From Symbiodinium natans (lineage: Eukaryota > Sar > Dinophyceae > Suessiales > Symbiodiniaceae), in contig CAJNDS010001000.1 in NCBI GenBank assembly GCA_905221605.1, positions 1 through 43,204 on the forward strand: DNA of 43,204 nucleotides, read 5' to 3'. The position numbers were made by a program, and so were the translations under genes. Below, one piece after another: positions 23,521-34,094 of the stretch. Numbering within the stretch: the first letter of the stretch is position 1; each line of letters begins with the position of its first letter. Below the pieces are notes generated by a model. That model had not been told where the DNA came from and did not search any database. It saw only the letters and a list, made by a program, of their open reading frames with translations.

Positions 23521-26500
23521 ATGGTTCCTCAGGATGAATCCGTTAGTGGCGTCATCTCTGCTCCGAACCAGGAGGTCGGTATGGAGGCCTTACCTTCAGG
23601 TGCGGGATTGGAACCCGTATCTGCGGTTGGGGTTGCCGAAGGTTGTGAATGTGACATTGAATGTTCTTTTTCGATGGCTTCAATGCCGTCGGCCACGACA
23701 CTGCCAGTTTTCCAAACCGGCGAGGAGACATCTTCTCGGAGCGAGCAGTGTTCTTCGGCTACAGAGCCGCAACAAGTTTTCTCGAATGAACAGCACGGGG
23801 GACCTACCCGTGCGATCCTTCAATGTTTTGCTGGGCAGGCCCGTGTGGCTGCAGCTCTGCTCGCGCAGGGTTATTTTGCTTATGGAGTGGATCGTGTTAA
23901 ACACAAGTCCGCTATGGCACCTGTTTTGCAAATGGACCTGTCCTCTAGGACAGCTTGTGATTCTGTTCTTACTTGGTTGGACAAACGAAAGATTGCGGGG
24001 GTGCTGATTTGCATACCAAAGCTCACCTTGGACCCCATCTCTGCGGCATTTGTTTTCGCGGTTATCAATGGATGCCTCGACAGGGACTTGCCGTTAGTGG
24101 TCGAAGGCTCTTGCAAGTCCCCATTTTGGGATAATTTGAACCAACTTCCAGACGCTCAGCAAGCACCCCATTGGGTCGAAGTAGAGTGGGGATGCTGGGT
24201 CCCTGCGAATCAGCAGCGGAGTTTTGTGATGTCGAACCTTCCTGAAATCACCACGGTTAGGCGCGAAGGGCGAGAACCGGCAGGGAAGTCGACAACACTG
24301 GAGACATCCTCAGGGGCCTACCCCCGTGGTTTTGCGACTGCTTTGGCTGAGGTCTTCGCGGCTGGCGTCACAGCAAGAAAACTTCTGTGCCAAAACCCTT
24401 CTTTGGCCAATAAGGCCATCCGAGTGTCGGCCATGCACCAACCTCGGGGGCACTTGAATGAGGTCATGCCGGAATGGAAGGTGGTCGTCTATGTGCTGCT
24501 TCCTAGATCAGTGACTGAGGACCCTTTCTCAGGACGTAAGCGTCTCAAGCAGGAATGGCGGATTCCGGATGGCATCCGAGTGTTGCCGGGGATGGCCGCC
24601 CTGCCGGTGGATTCCCAGCTTCTGTCGCGGACTCAGACAGGGGGGAACTTGAGCCCGCAGCTTCAGCAGGAAATGCAACAACTGGATGGCGCCTCAGTGC
24701 TGAGAGTGGGGATTCCTTGGGATCCGATTGAATTTATTGGAAAGGCAGCAAAGCTAGGACACCCTTATCATCAGCTGTCTAAATGCAACAAACCATTAGA
24801 GAAGTTGATTGAGCAACTTGTACATCGTCCAGGTTCGGTGAGATCCCAGAGAAAGTTTTACCTTGAGAAATGGGCTAGAAGAGCCAAAGAACTGGAGCCA
24901 GAGGAGGCACAGCTGAAGGCTGGTATGTCCACCCATCGAGGAGCGATCCTCGGACCGAAACGTATCCTCCTCTTCCAAGAAATGCTTCAAGACATTCAAT
25001 ATGATGATATGGGCGTGGTGCAGGAGCTCATTCAGGGAGCCACGCTCACAGGCCCTATCCCAGTGACAGGAGTTTTGGATGCGAAACTGAAGCCAGCCAG
25101 GATGGACATTGAACAACTTGTGGACATGTCTGACCAGGTGTGTGAACAGATTTTCGCCAGGACAATATCCAGTGGTGATAGAAACATGGACACGCTGTTG
25201 TGGGAGAAAACGTTAGAGGAGGTTGAGAAGGGTCACCTCGCAGGACCTTTCGACGTTCGCCATCTCCCCAAAGGCTGTTTGGTGAGTTCCCGTTTCCCTC
25301 TGATGCAGGGAGGCAAACTCCGACCTATCGACAACTACTCTTCCAGTCTCATTAACGACACGGTTACCGTCTCCGAGAAACCTGTTACACATTCAATTGA
25401 CGAGATCGCACTCCTAATTACCAAGCTATCGAAGGCAGCTAGAAAAAAAGGACTGTTGGAACTCTTCGGGAAGACGGCTGACCTGAAAAGCGCCTATCGA
25501 CAGTTGGCCATTTCAGATGAGAGTTTAAGATTTTCATACTTGGCAGTGTACGACCCGTTTGAGGGGAAGCCCAAATTATTCCAGCAACTGGCGGTACCTT
25601 TTGGTTCCACGAAAGCAGTATACTTCTTTTTGAGGGTTGCGAGGGCTCTTTGGACGATCCTGGTGAAAGGAGCCAGAATCCCTACGACGAATTACTTTGA
25701 CGACTTTGTTCTCCTCGCATTGAGCGGTGACAGGAGTTCATGTGGGTATACCTTTGATGAGGTCATGAAACTGTTGGGTTGGAAGCTGTCATCAGACAAG
25801 ACTACGGAGTGGAGCACAAGTTTCGAAGCTTTGGGCGTTTTGTTTGAGCTGGACCAAACAGGGACAGGGGTCCTGAAAGTTAAGAACACCGAACGAAGGC
25901 GTCGAGAGTTGGTCACAGCCATCAGAGGTCACCTGGAGAATGGTTTGATGGGTCAGAAGGAGGCCCTGCAACTGAGGGGCCGATTACAGTTTGCACAAGC
26001 TCAGTTCTTCGGAAGGTTAGGCAGGAGGTGTCTGGTTGAGATCACGAGACATGCCTATGGTGGGAGGCGGAAAATTCCGGGATACACTAAAGACCTTTTG
26101 GAAGAGTTCTGCAAGTTCTTAGACGCTGCTCAGCCCAGGCTAGTGGGACAGGTGTCGTGCAGATCGTTTATGATACTCACCGATGCAGCCTTCGAAACCG
26201 AGACAAGGTCTGGTGGATTAGGTGGTGTGCTCCTTACGGGGAGTGGGACAGCGCTGTCATTCTTCAGTGTTCCGATCTCGGAAATCCAGACTCAAGTGCT
26301 ATCTATGGAGGATGAGCAAACTATTATCTATGAGCTGGAAATGCTTGGGGTTTTGGTTGGTTTGAAGTTGCTAACAGGCCAGACTGCAGCCTTTGCTGAA
26401 TCGTATTCCCAGCATGGAGCGACTGCTGGAACTGGGGTAATCGTCTACCTCGACAATGATGCGGCCCGACACGCCTACATCTCGGGATCTGCTAAGAAAG

Positions 26501-26718
26501 GAGTTGCTGGAATGTTGGTGGATGAAGCAAACTTCCTGGAATATGTTCACGGATTTCTACCGTGGTATGCAAGAGTTGCCTCCCCAGCGAATCTTGCAGA
26601 TCAACCTTCAAGGTTCCAACTTGATTTGGTTAGGAAGTTAGGATTCAAGGACGAATCGCATGAAGCGAGGAGGATCGTTTCGGCAATTGTGAAGAGGGCC
26701 TCGAAACTGAAGGTTTGA
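23521..26718 (+). CDS. Pol: methyltransferase-like region, reverse transcriptase, RNase H, copy 3
   Basis: 1065 residues, four more than in copies 2 and 4. The extra Pro-Arg-Ser-Val comes from 12 bases (24501-24512) inserted after Leu327, in the linker between the methyltransferase-like region and the RT. The catalytic boxes are unchanged (YFDDF now at 725-729). There is no obvious duplicated flank, so whether this is an insertion here or a deletion elsewhere is unclear. Confidence 0.93.
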   Translation: MVPQDESVSGVISAPNQEVGMEALPSGAGLEPVSAVGVAEGCECDIECSFSMASMPSATTLPVFQTGEETSSRSEQCSSATEPQQVFSNEQHGGPTRAILQCFAGQARVAAALLAQGYFAYGVDRVKHKSAMAPVLQMDLSSRTACDSVLTWLDKRKIAGVLICIPKLTLDPISAAFVFAVINGCLDRDLPLVVEGSCKSPFWDNLNQLPDAQQAPHWVEVEWGCWVPANQQRSFVMSNLPEITTVRREGREPAGKSTTLETSSGAYPRGFATALAEVFAAGVTARKLLCQNPSLANKAIRVSAMHQPRGHLNEVMPEWKVVVYVLLPRSVTEDPFSGRKRLKQEWRIPDGIRVLPGMAALPVDSQLLSRTQTGGNLSPQLQQEMQQLDGASVLRVGIPWDPIEFIGKAAKLGHPYHQLSKCNKPLEKLIEQLVHRPGSVRSQRKFYLEKWARRAKELEPEEAQLKAGMSTHRGAILGPKRILLFQEMLQDIQYDDMGVVQELIQGATLTGPIPVTGVLDAKLKPARMDIEQLVDMSDQVCEQIFARTISSGDRNMDTLLWEKTLEEVEKGHLAGPFDVRHLPKGCLVSSRFPLMQGGKLRPIDNYSSSLINDTVTVSEKPVTHSIDEIALLITKLSKAARKKGLLELFGKTADLKSAYRQLAISDESLRFSYLAVYDPFEGKPKLFQQLAVPFGSTKAVYFFLRVARALWTILVKGARIPTTNYFDDFVLLALSGDRSSCGYTFDEVMKLLGWKLSSDKTTEWSTSFEALGVLFELDQTGTGVLKVKNTERRRRELVTAIRGHLENGLMGQKEALQLRGRLQFAQAQFFGRLGRRCLVEITRHAYGGRRKIPGYTKDLLEEFCKFLDAAQPRLVGQVSCRSFMILTDAAFETETRSGGLGGVLLTGSGTALSFFSVPISEIQTQVLSMEDEQTIIYELEMLGVLVGLKLLTGQTAAFAESYSQHGATAGTGVIVYLDNDAARHAYISGSAKKGVAGMLVDEANFLEYVHGFLPWYARVASPANLADQPSRFQLDLVRKLGFKDESHEARRIVSAIVKRASKLKV

Positions 26719-26736
26719 CACATGGCTCAGGTGAAT

Positions 26737-26974
26737 GGGGAAAGGAGCCCTGTGTCTCACAGGACATTTCGAGACTCAACAACAGTCTTGGGTCTTACAG
26801 GAGGGATCGAGATCCAACCAGCCGTGCTCGGTACTGTTTCCCCACAACGTGAAAAGATTCGAACGAGAGCGAGTGATGTGAGCAGAATGCATGTTGCTTG
26901 ATGAAGATTGTGTCATGCTTGAAGTGTTCAAACACGACATGACATTTCATAACAAGCACGGTTTTGAACAATAA
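26737..26974 (+). repeat. beta1 split direct repeat, copy 3
   Basis: 238 bp with the internal-type CAAACACGAC variant. It is joined directly to alpha2. Confidence 0.95.
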
Positions 26975-26983
26975 GTATCGTTC
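26966..26983 (+). other. beta1-alpha2 junction: recombination core, copy 3
   Basis: GAACAATAAGTATCGTTC, unchanged. The AA core is at 26973-26974. Confidence 0.75.
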
Positions 26984-27231
26984 TTCGAATGCCTGGAGAA
27001 GATAGAGCTTTATTGTTCAAAGGAAACAACATCAAAATGTTGTGGTGAACAAAACATTTGCTTGTTGTTTCAGTGCTTGCCTTTTTGCACAACTTATTTC
27101 CAACGCTTGATCAGTTTTATGCTTGTTCATGCAGGATTTGTATTTACTTATACACCCGTCGCAGCGGGACCTCTCAGAGGGCAGGATGCCCGGAAAGTGC
27201 TCTTAGAAGCTGATAGATTGCTTTCGAAAAA
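26975..27231 (+). repeat. alpha2 split direct repeat, copy 3
   Basis: 257 bp. It has the alpha2-type ATTGC before TTTCG and is followed by CCCACCCTCG instead of the G-run seen after alpha1. Confidence 0.95.
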
Positions 27232-27334
27232 CCCACCCTCGCCGCCCTTGTAATCTAATGTAAACGTTTTCGCAACCACGTCAGGAGAGGACTCGTGTGC
27301 ATACGAAGTCTCCGGTAAGGGACCAGGCAGCTCA

Positions 27335-27712
27335 ATGAGCGTGTGCAATAAGGAACCCTTGTTAGTGCGGGCCTTACTTCATGTGGTGACAGTTCCGCTT
27401 ATTTGCTTGACGCATAAAGGCTCGAGTCTTGCTCTTTTCATCGCTGTACTTTTCTCAGCACTCTTCATGGCGCGGTCGTTGACGCGCGATCAGCTAAACG
27501 ATTTTCGGGTGTGGCTTCACTCTTTGAATATGGATTCCCTCATGAAGGTGGCTGAGGTATTGGACGACCTCATGGCAGACCGTGAGATGCGGCAACAGGA
27601 GGCTGTTGCAGCTCGTCAGTCTCAGTGGCAGTTTGTGAACCCTGCACCTGACTTGGAGCAACCAAGTGAAGCTGCCTCGTCAAGCTCTCAGAGACAGCCA
27701 GAAACTTCTTGA
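27335..27712 (+). CDS. Small ORF between alpha2 and beta2, copy 3
   Basis: 125 residues, the same protein as in copy 2. The shorter alternative start is ATG 27467, after the CAG at 27456-27458. Confidence 0.55.
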   Translation: MSVCNKEPLLVRALLHVVTVPLICLTHKGSSLALFIAVLFSALFMARSLTRDQLNDFRVWLHSLNMDSLMKVAEVLDDLMADREMRQQEAVAARQSQWQFVNPAPDLEQPSEAASSSSQRQPETS

Positions 27713-27807
27713 ACTGTCGTTCTGAACCACATGGATATCCTGTTCAGGCCGTCACACTTAGGCCGAACCTGTGAGAGGCCGTGAGTTAGCTGTATTTTCC
27801 TCTCGAA

Positions 27808-28045
27808 GGGGAAAGGAGCCCTGTGTCTCACAGGACATTTCGAGACTCAACAACAGTCTTGGGTCTTACAGGAGGGATCGAGATCCAACCAGCCGTGCTC
27901 GGTACTGTTTCCCCACAACGTGAAAAGATTCGAACGAGAGCGAGTGATGTGAGCAGAATGCATGTTGCTTGATGAAGATTGTGTCATGCTTGAAGTGTTC
28001 AAACGCGACATGACATTTCATAACAAGCACGGTTTTGAACAATAA
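27808..28045 (+). repeat. beta2 right-terminal repeat, copy 3
   Basis: 238 bp right end with the terminal-type CAAACGCGAC variant. It meets satellite at 28046 and forms AATAAA at 28041-28046. Confidence 0.95.
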
Positions 28046-28965
28046 ATGGGCACGATGTCAGGTGGGATTTGTGAGATTTCTTCAGGTCACTTGCAGTGAA
28101 CACGGAGAGCAACTTTTGCGCAGCTTTGCAGTTCTCGAATGTGATTCAGGAAGCAAGATTACCCCCCACCCCATAGAATCTTAGCGTAGATGTTGCAGGA
28201 TTGGTGCACGAGGGATGGTACACATGTAGCGGAGTCGTGTCTTCCCCGGTTTAAAAACCATTGTATATTTAAAACGGGCTCACCTCGACTCCGCTGCCGT
28301 TCTAAGGGGAATTCCACTTTGGAAGGACTCCGCCGACTCCGCTTACATGAACTCCACCGACTCCGCCCACACATGGAACTCGGATGCTTTTTTCAGTAGC
28401 TTCTGCGGCGCTGAACTTGGCGTCGGAACTTATGTCAAGAATTGAGACGTCCGACCCGGACCTCCCAGGTTGCCAGTTGGCTCAGAGAATTGCTGACGGC
28501 TGCAGAAATCGTGAGGGTTTTGCGCAATCAGCCGCCGGTCAGTGATGTAGCGCGCCGAAACTTGTGAGTTTAACTTCGCAGATGGTGTGTCCCAAAATCT
28601 CAACCTGCTGGGTCCGGAGACGGGGTCGTCAGGCGGCCTCCTGGAAGGCATGTGGGGCCCCATTTTTGGGGCCGCCTGAAGTCACTTTTCTTTTGCAGAC
28701 GGCCCCAAAAGTGGGGCCGCCCAGATTCAGCTCTGGGTCAAAATTTAGCCCCAGAAGTGGGGCCCAGATTTCCCATACAGGCCAGATGATGGACGCTGAG
28801 TCCTCGTGTCGTTCCTACTTCCTCTCATTTACAATTGAGCGTCAGTCCGGCGTGACCGTCGGTTCACGTCTGGCGCGGCGTCGGCTGACGATTAACGGAT
28901 CGACCGTGAACCTAGGGGGACTGCGCTGGACGTCTCAAAAAATGTGTCAGTTTGGGGTGCATAAA
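28046..28965 (+). repeat. Satellite monomer S3 (920 bp), between elements 3 and 4
   Basis: A single full-length unit. It has five T in the first hairpin loop, like S2b and unlike S1. No gene is seen. Confidence 0.95.
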
Positions 28966-29222
28966 GTATCGTTCTTCGAATGCCTGGAGAAGATAGAGCT
29001 TTATTGTTCAAAGGAAACAACATCAAAATGTTGTGGTGAACAAAACATTTGCTTGTTGTTTCAGTGCTTGCCTTTTTGCGCAACTTATTTCCAACGCTTG
29101 ATCAGTTTTATGCTTGTTCATGCAGGATTTGTATTTACTTATACACCCGTCGCAGCGGGACCTCTCAGAGGGCAGGATGCCCGGAAAGTGCTCTTAGAAG
29201 CTGATAGATTGTTTTCGAAAAA
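28966..29222 (+). repeat. alpha1 left-terminal repeat, copy 4
   Basis: 257 bp with CGCAAC as in copy 2. The upstream frame from ATG 29110 stops at 29238, three bases before ORF1 and in its frame. Confidence 0.93.
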
Positions 29223-29241
29223 GGGGGGGTTAGCTTGAGCC

Positions 29242-29508
29242 ATGGCAGATGGTGCAGCTTCGGAGCCCCAGACACCGTCCTCTAGTGGGACTGGCACAGT
29301 CAGTTTGGTGCATCGGCATGTGGTTGATGTGCATGCTATGTGTGAAAGGCATCAAGATGAACTTGGTGAACTCAGTCGAGCCCTTGAAGACATATCCAGT
29401 CGCTTGCGTGTGTTGGAAGCACGTGTTCAACAAAGTGATGCACGCTTATCTTGGCTGGAGTCGTTCGTGAGACGTTTTCGATCAGCTTTCCATGCTCTTT
29501 TTCAATGA
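29242..29508 (+). CDS. ORF1, small coiled-coil protein, copy 4
   Basis: 88 residues, no change from copies 2 and 3. The leader arrangement is that of copy 3 (upstream frame ends just before the ATG). Confidence 0.6.
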   Translation: MADGAASEPQTPSSSGTGTVSLVHRHVVDVHAMCERHQDELGELSRALEDISSRLRVLEARVQQSDARLSWLESFVRRFRSAFHALFQ

Positions 29509-29639
29509 GCTGGAGACAGTATGAGCCTGGCCCTGAGTGCTGCTCCTTTCTTTTCGCAGTGTTTATGTGGAGCAGGGACACGTGTTTTGCACCTCGTGTT
29601 TTTCTTTGAGGCTCGAAGTGCTTCAGGGGGTTGGTACTT

Positions 29640-30158
29640 ATGACTGCCCTCAGGGATTCGTTAGCCCGTCATATTGACGAGAATCATCCCATGGAAGACT
29701 CCACTGTGGAGACTCATGCAGATCGTCCTTTCAGCTTCTGTGAATATGATAGAGTTGCTTTGTGGGAGATTGATACGAAAATTATGGAACATCATTCTCG
29801 TCTTCGCCGATGTTTACAACACATTGCATCTTTGGAAGGTGACATTCGCAAGGCTCGCGAGTCGTTTTTGACGTTTCAGAGTCAGCAACAGACATCAACG
29901 TCAGTTCTTGGCTGTGATGTCGAACAGCTCTTTCAGGCGATCCACGCTTTGCGACGCATGGTTGAGCTGCAGTTTGATTTACTTAGGCACCTTCAGGAGT
30001 CATTCCGACTTCATGCAGACATGATGGTGTGGTCCCTGACGATCGCGGGGATCAGGATGTACAACCGGGAGCCCATGCCTCCACCTCAGTTCCCATCGTT
30101 AGCGATTCGCATGAGGCATTTCAGGCCTGGCCGGAGGCCTGGTCCGTACTCACCATGA
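29640..30158 (+). CDS. ORF2, coiled-coil protein, copy 4
   Basis: 172 residues, Arg106 as in copy 2. It overlaps ORF3 by ATGA at 30155-30158. Confidence 0.6.
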   Translation: MTALRDSLARHIDENHPMEDSTVETHADRPFSFCEYDRVALWEIDTKIMEHHSRLRRCLQHIASLEGDIRKARESFLTFQSQQQTSTSVLGCDVEQLFQAIHALRRMVELQFDLLRHLQESFRLHADMMVWSLTIAGIRMYNREPMPPPQFPSLAIRMRHFRPGRRPGPYSP

Positions 30159-30577
30159 CTGGTGAATTCGAGACAGATGTGACTGTCCATAGACGAAACC
30201 TTGTCAGAAAGGGCAAGAGAAAACAGCGCATCGGTTTGACTTTGGCCGAATGCTGGCAAACCTTATATGTTCGAGCACTTGTAGAGACCATTTTTACTCA
30301 TGTTATTCTGGTTAACATCAGGATACCTGTAATACCGTTGGATCGTGGCGTCTGCGATGTTGGCGGCCCTGAGCTCAGAGTGCTTGATACATTCGGGTGC
30401 AGATCTCGCCTCGGGCCTAGTTGCCTGTTGTCGAGGCTTTGTGTTGGGTACTTTGTTTTGGTTAGAGGAGAAGTGCATTTGTTTGGTAACCTCACGACAA
30501 ATGACAGACGTATGTGCGTCGAGATGCAGTGCAGTGTTGGAGAATCGTTTTGGGACTTGTTTTCTGTGCAAGCTTGA
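30155..30577 (+). CDS. ORF3, unknown protein overlapping ORF2, copy 4
   Basis: 140 residues, unchanged. Whether it is truly expressed is open: it has no recognisable domain, and the three copies are too alike to show coding constraint. Confidence 0.4.
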   Translation: MTGEFETDVTVHRRNLVRKGKRKQRIGLTLAECWQTLYVRALVETIFTHVILVNIRIPVIPLDRGVCDVGGPELRVLDTFGCRSRLGPSCLLSRLCVGYFVLVRGEVHLFGNLTTNDRRMCVEMQCSVGESFWDLFSVQA

Positions 30578-30579
30578 TC

Positions 30580-30597
30580 ACACGACCTAGGTCGTGT
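30580..30597. repeat. 18 bp perfect palindrome after ORF3, copy 4
   Basis: ACACGACCTAGGTCGTGT, two bases after the ORF3 stop. The following spacer to 30888 shows no gene. Confidence 0.7.
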
Positions 30598-30888
30598 TTT
30601 CGATTCTGAGCCGAAAGCTCGAGCCAGAAGTGCTCTCACGAGAAGTATAGAGCCCAAGAGGGCCGGCCGAGAAGGGCCGTGCAGCCACGTGACGTGTATC
30701 AACACGGAAAGGAAGGATCAGCACCGCAGAGTATCGGTGGTAGGCACAGATGTGGTCATTGCAGCAAGTGTTCGTGAATTATTTGTTTTTCTTTGGCCCA
30801 AAACCTTAGTTCGTGGCGAGACTCGCCGGGGCATTTTTGTGCAGGAGCACGGAACCTGTGACACGAAGGCAGGTGCCTGGTGGGTCAG

Positions 30889-31818
30889 ATGTACCCATGG
30901 CCTTTGATGCCACCTTTTGGGACGGATTCCCGGGGCAGACGCCGTAGGCGCCGTAGCAGCTCAGACTCGCGCTCAAGAGAGCGAACGAGAGATCGTTCAA
31001 GGGGTCGGCGTGGGTCCAGGAGGACGGAACGCAGCCGTGGGAGCACCCCACCCCGCCGCGAAACGGCGCCACCACCCATGCCACCACCACCCGCGTTGCC
31101 TATGGCAAGCCCAGGGCATGTATGGCAACAGGTGCCGGTGATGCAGCAACCGGCCTTGATCGGACCAGGTATCAATGTGCAAGAGACACCCTCCAGTTGG
31201 AGAGACAGTTGGAAGTCTCAGTCTCAATGGAAGAAACCCCAACGGCCATGGAACAAGTGGCAGAGTGAGAATTGGAAGAAAAGCAAGCCTCAGGACAGGC
31301 CTGCTGCGAGTTATGATGTTAAGGAGGCCACACCTGAGGAAATCAAGGACAAGAGGAGCTCTCCCTGGAAGATGAAGAAGCTGATGATGGGGAATACCTC
31401 AAAGCCCTATGGGAGTCGGCCAACACGGCAGCTTGGGCTGCCACGGATCGACCCCTCAGCGCACGGGAGTTGGTCGAGAGGGGGCAGCTTGAGCCCTGGT
31501 GGAAGTACCCGTGGAACAAGATCGCGGCCCAATTTGCCGAAGCCTCGGAGTACAAGCCCCATATGTCCCACCTTTCGGTGCCTGATGCAGTTGCTGGCAG
31601 AATGGCCACGATTATGGGGGCCTTCCGGCATTACGGACGTCCATTGGAGGGCGATGGTGATCTTGCCCAGAAGGTTGGGCCGGAGATGTTCACTTTTGAT
31701 GTCCCGGGCCAGAACGTTTTGTTCGTGGGATGCAACATCAAGGGGCCGAGCTTTGTCCATGACCCCAACTATGCTAACCAGGCCACGATGTGTCATGGCA
31801 CAAGTTTTGCCTCGGTGA
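30889..31818 (+). CDS. RS-rich basic protein, N-terminal frame, copy 4
   Basis: Starts at ATG 30889, protein unchanged. The frame handover near 31338-31377 is the same as in copies 2 and 3. Confidence 0.6.
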   Translation: MYPWPLMPPFGTDSRGRRRRRRSSSDSRSRERTRDRSRGRRGSRRTERSRGSTPPRRETAPPPMPPPPALPMASPGHVWQQVPVMQQPALIGPGINVQETPSSWRDSWKSQSQWKKPQRPWNKWQSENWKKSKPQDRPAASYDVKEATPEEIKDKRSSPWKMKKLMMGNTSKPYGSRPTRQLGLPRIDPSAHGSWSRGGSLSPGGSTRGTRSRPNLPKPRSTSPICPTFRCLMQLLAEWPRLWGPSGITDVHWRAMVILPRRLGRRCSLLMSRARTFCSWDATSRGRALSMTPTMLTRPRCVMAQVLPR

Positions 31819-32153
31819 TTGGCGTGGCCCAATGTGGAGAAATCACTGTGGGGGACAATCGTGAAGATGGTTTCCCGGCTTATGGATTTTCTGCTCGGGG
31901 TGCCCTAGTGGGGTACTCGAAAGATTCCATGGTGGCTGCTGTGAAGAAGACAGCGAGCCGGGCTAAGTCCCTCGGAGGGGCTATGTTGGTGGTGGAAGCC
32001 GAGCTCCCGGGGCCCACTCCTCAGGTGGAAGGTGGGCACGATTACCTCCACTCGGCATGCCGAGACTCGGGCTCTGTACGCTCGGGTGAGCATTTTCTGC
32101 TCTCGCCCAAGCATGTTGTGCTTCGCGGCATAGCAGTGGGGTGGCCTCGCTGA
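31338..32153 (+). CDS. Continuation ORF with HGT motif, copy 4
   Basis: Opens after the TGA at 31335-31337; first internal ATG at 31563; HGT at 31794-31802. Same protein as in the other copies. Confidence 0.5.
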   Translation, partial: GNQGQEELSLEDEEADDGEYLKALWESANTAAWAATDRPLSARELVERGQLEPWWKYPWNKIAAQFAEASEYKPHMSHLSVPDAVAGRMATIMGAFRHYGRPLEGDGDLAQKVGPEMFTFDVPGQNVLFVGCNIKGPSFVHDPNYANQATMCHGTSFASVIGVAQCGEITVGDNREDGFPAYGFSARGALVGYSKDSMVAAVKKTASRAKSLGGAMLVVEAELPGPTPQVEGGHDYLHSACRDSGSVRSGEHFLLSPKHVVLRGIAVGWPR

Positions 32154-32372
32154 CAGGGTGAGCCGGACCCTTAGTATGAACAGCACAGGATGCAGCGATC
32201 AGGCAGATCGGAAACAATTCAGTTTGCACATGTGAGTGTTTGCACATGTGAGTGTTGTGTCGCTGCACATGCATCCAATGCCCCAGCAGGGATAACTCAC
32301 TTTGTTTTTCTGTGACAGATCGGCTCAGTATTCATGTAGCATCTGGGGATTGGCTGATTGGTATTCCTCGTC

Positions 32373-34094
32373 ATGTCCGGTCGAGACCCCAGCTCCAGCG
32401 AGGCTGAATTGTTCTTTCGTAACCAGATCCATGCACGATCAGCTTTGCCCAGCCAGCCTTGGGAACAGCCTAGCATGTTGTGCATTTTTGACCCGATGAA
32501 GGCGATGTTCCCTCAAGGGTTGGGCGTGCCTTACCAGGGCGGGAGAACACAACCGATGACTGCCTTAACAGCTGGCACGCAGTCTTCGACAAGTATCGCA
32601 GATACAGCAACGTCGCATTGCCAGGCCTGGACTCGTGCAGTTAAGGCCCGTCGGGGAGCGAGCTCGCGAGACCGCCAGCACGAAGCTTATCAGAAGATTT
32701 TGCTCTTACTCCAATCCTTTGCTAGTTTCTTTGACTTGTGCACTCTCATGGAGGATGATACAGAGACTGGTCAGGACTCATTGCAGGCGATTCTGGCTGG
32801 CAAATCCCCAGCCACAGTTTTGAAGCATGTGGGGCCAATTCGCACATTTTGTGAATGGCTGGTAAAGTCAGGGAACCTTCCTCCTTTTCCTGAAAAGGTC
32901 GTTTGGTCTTTTGTCAACTGCGTCTTGAAGCTGCCCCGAACAGCTGCCACCACTTTGGATACGTGTCTAAAGGCCATCAAATGGAGTTATCATGCCCTGG
33001 GATTGCGGGTACGTCTTGAAGTTTTTCAGAGTGCACGTGTCAACGGACTGGTGGCTAAAGCTCTGGCCAACAAGAGTCCATGGGACCCGGCTCCCCCTCT
33101 GCAGGTACACGAGGTGTTGCAGCTTCATGCAATCGCTCAGGATGAGGGCATCTCCCTTATCGATAGATGTGGTGCAGTTCATTTTCTGGCCATGCTTTAC
33201 GGCAGAGCTAGAGCTTCTGATGTTCGTTGTATTCAACCTTTGATTATTGACAAGAGTGGCGCGGATTGGAGTCACGGTTTCATTGAACTAGGTACCCTCC
33301 ACCATAAAACTTCACGGCTTGATGCTCAGCAACGCCGAATCCTTCCCTTGGTGATTCCGGGAATTGGTATTGCTAAAGTCCCGTTGGGACAACTGCTGCT
33401 GGAGTTGAGAGATGAAGCTGGGTTGCTGAATGATGGGATTGATGTCCCTTTCCTGCCGGCCCCTCGGCCTGATGGGAGTTGGTCTTCGGACCCCCTGTCA
33501 TCTAGTGAAGTGACCCGCTGGCTGCGTTTTCTACTTCCTCGTCCTGATTCAGAAAAGCCATTGTCTAGTCATTCTCTCAAGGCGACCACCCTCGTGTGGT
33601 GCTCCAAATTCGGCATGCTGAGGGAGACTAAGCGCGTTCTTGGTCATCACGCTGACGCTGCTACAGGATCAGACGCGGTGTACGGTCGGGAGCTGCAGAG
33701 TGCTGCGTTGCGCGAGTACATCATTATCCTGGAAGCGGTTGCGTCAGGAAAATTCTTTCCTGACCAAACTAGGAGCGGCCACTTTGCTCAAGGCTGGAAC
33801 CGTCAAAAGATCATGGAGTCCGCGGCGGTTACACCTGGAGATGATGAAACCAGTCAGGGGGACACGCCCGACGATCAGGACGCTGCTTTGGCTGTAGTTT
33901 CAGACGCTTCTGATTCGGAGGAGGATAATTCGGTGAGCCCCTCCTACTGGGCTCACCCTACAAGTCAGGTCTTGCACAGAACCACACTTGGGTCTGCTTT
34001 GTTTTTGTGCGGTAGAGCTTTTGGCGATCACTACCGCCGCGTCCCTATGGTCAGGGCACATGCTTACCCTCAGTGTTCTAAATGTTTCTCTTAG
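32373..34094 (+). CDS. Tyrosine recombinase/integrase, DIRS-like, copy 4
   Basis: 573 residues, catalytic residues intact, no amino acid change seen. It is preceded by the candidate acceptor at 32301-32318 and the 16 bp tandem repeat at 32223-32254. Confidence 0.87.
   Translation: MSGRDPSSSEAELFFRNQIHARSALPSQPWEQPSMLCIFDPMKAMFPQGLGVPYQGGRTQPMTALTAGTQSSTSIADTATSHCQAWTRAVKARRGASSRDRQHEAYQKILLLLQSFASFFDLCTLMEDDTETGQDSLQAILAGKSPATVLKHVGPIRTFCEWLVKSGNLPPFPEKVVWSFVNCVLKLPRTAATTLDTCLKAIKWSYHALGLRVRLEVFQSARVNGLVAKALANKSPWDPAPPLQVHEVLQLHAIAQDEGISLIDRCGAVHFLAMLYGRARASDVRCIQPLIIDKSGADWSHGFIELGTLHHKTSRLDAQQRRILPLVIPGIGIAKVPLGQLLLELRDEAGLLNDGIDVPFLPAPRPDGSWSSDPLSSSEVTRWLRFLLPRPDSEKPLSSHSLKATTLVWCSKFGMLRETKRVLGHHADAATGSDAVYGRELQSAALREYIIILEAVASGKFFPDQTRSGHFAQGWNRQKIMESAAVTPGDDETSQGDTPDDQDAALAVVSDASDSEEDNSVSPSYWAHPTSQVLHRTTLGSALFLCGRAFGDHYRRVPMVRAHAYPQCSKCFS

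Larger units (their letters stand above)
16909..28045 (+). mobile_element. DIRS/PAT-like tyrosine-recombinase retroelement, copy 3 (complete, 11,137 bp)
   Basis: It has the same layout and orientation as copy 2. The 11-base length difference is explained by a 12-base insertion in Pol (24501-24512) minus one A at the alpha1 edge. Some substitutions are shared with copy 4 against copy 2 (for example Gag Thr46 and the GCT in the recombinase). Others are private (ORF2 His106). Copies 3 and 4 are therefore the closer pair over most of the element. Confidence 0.93.
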
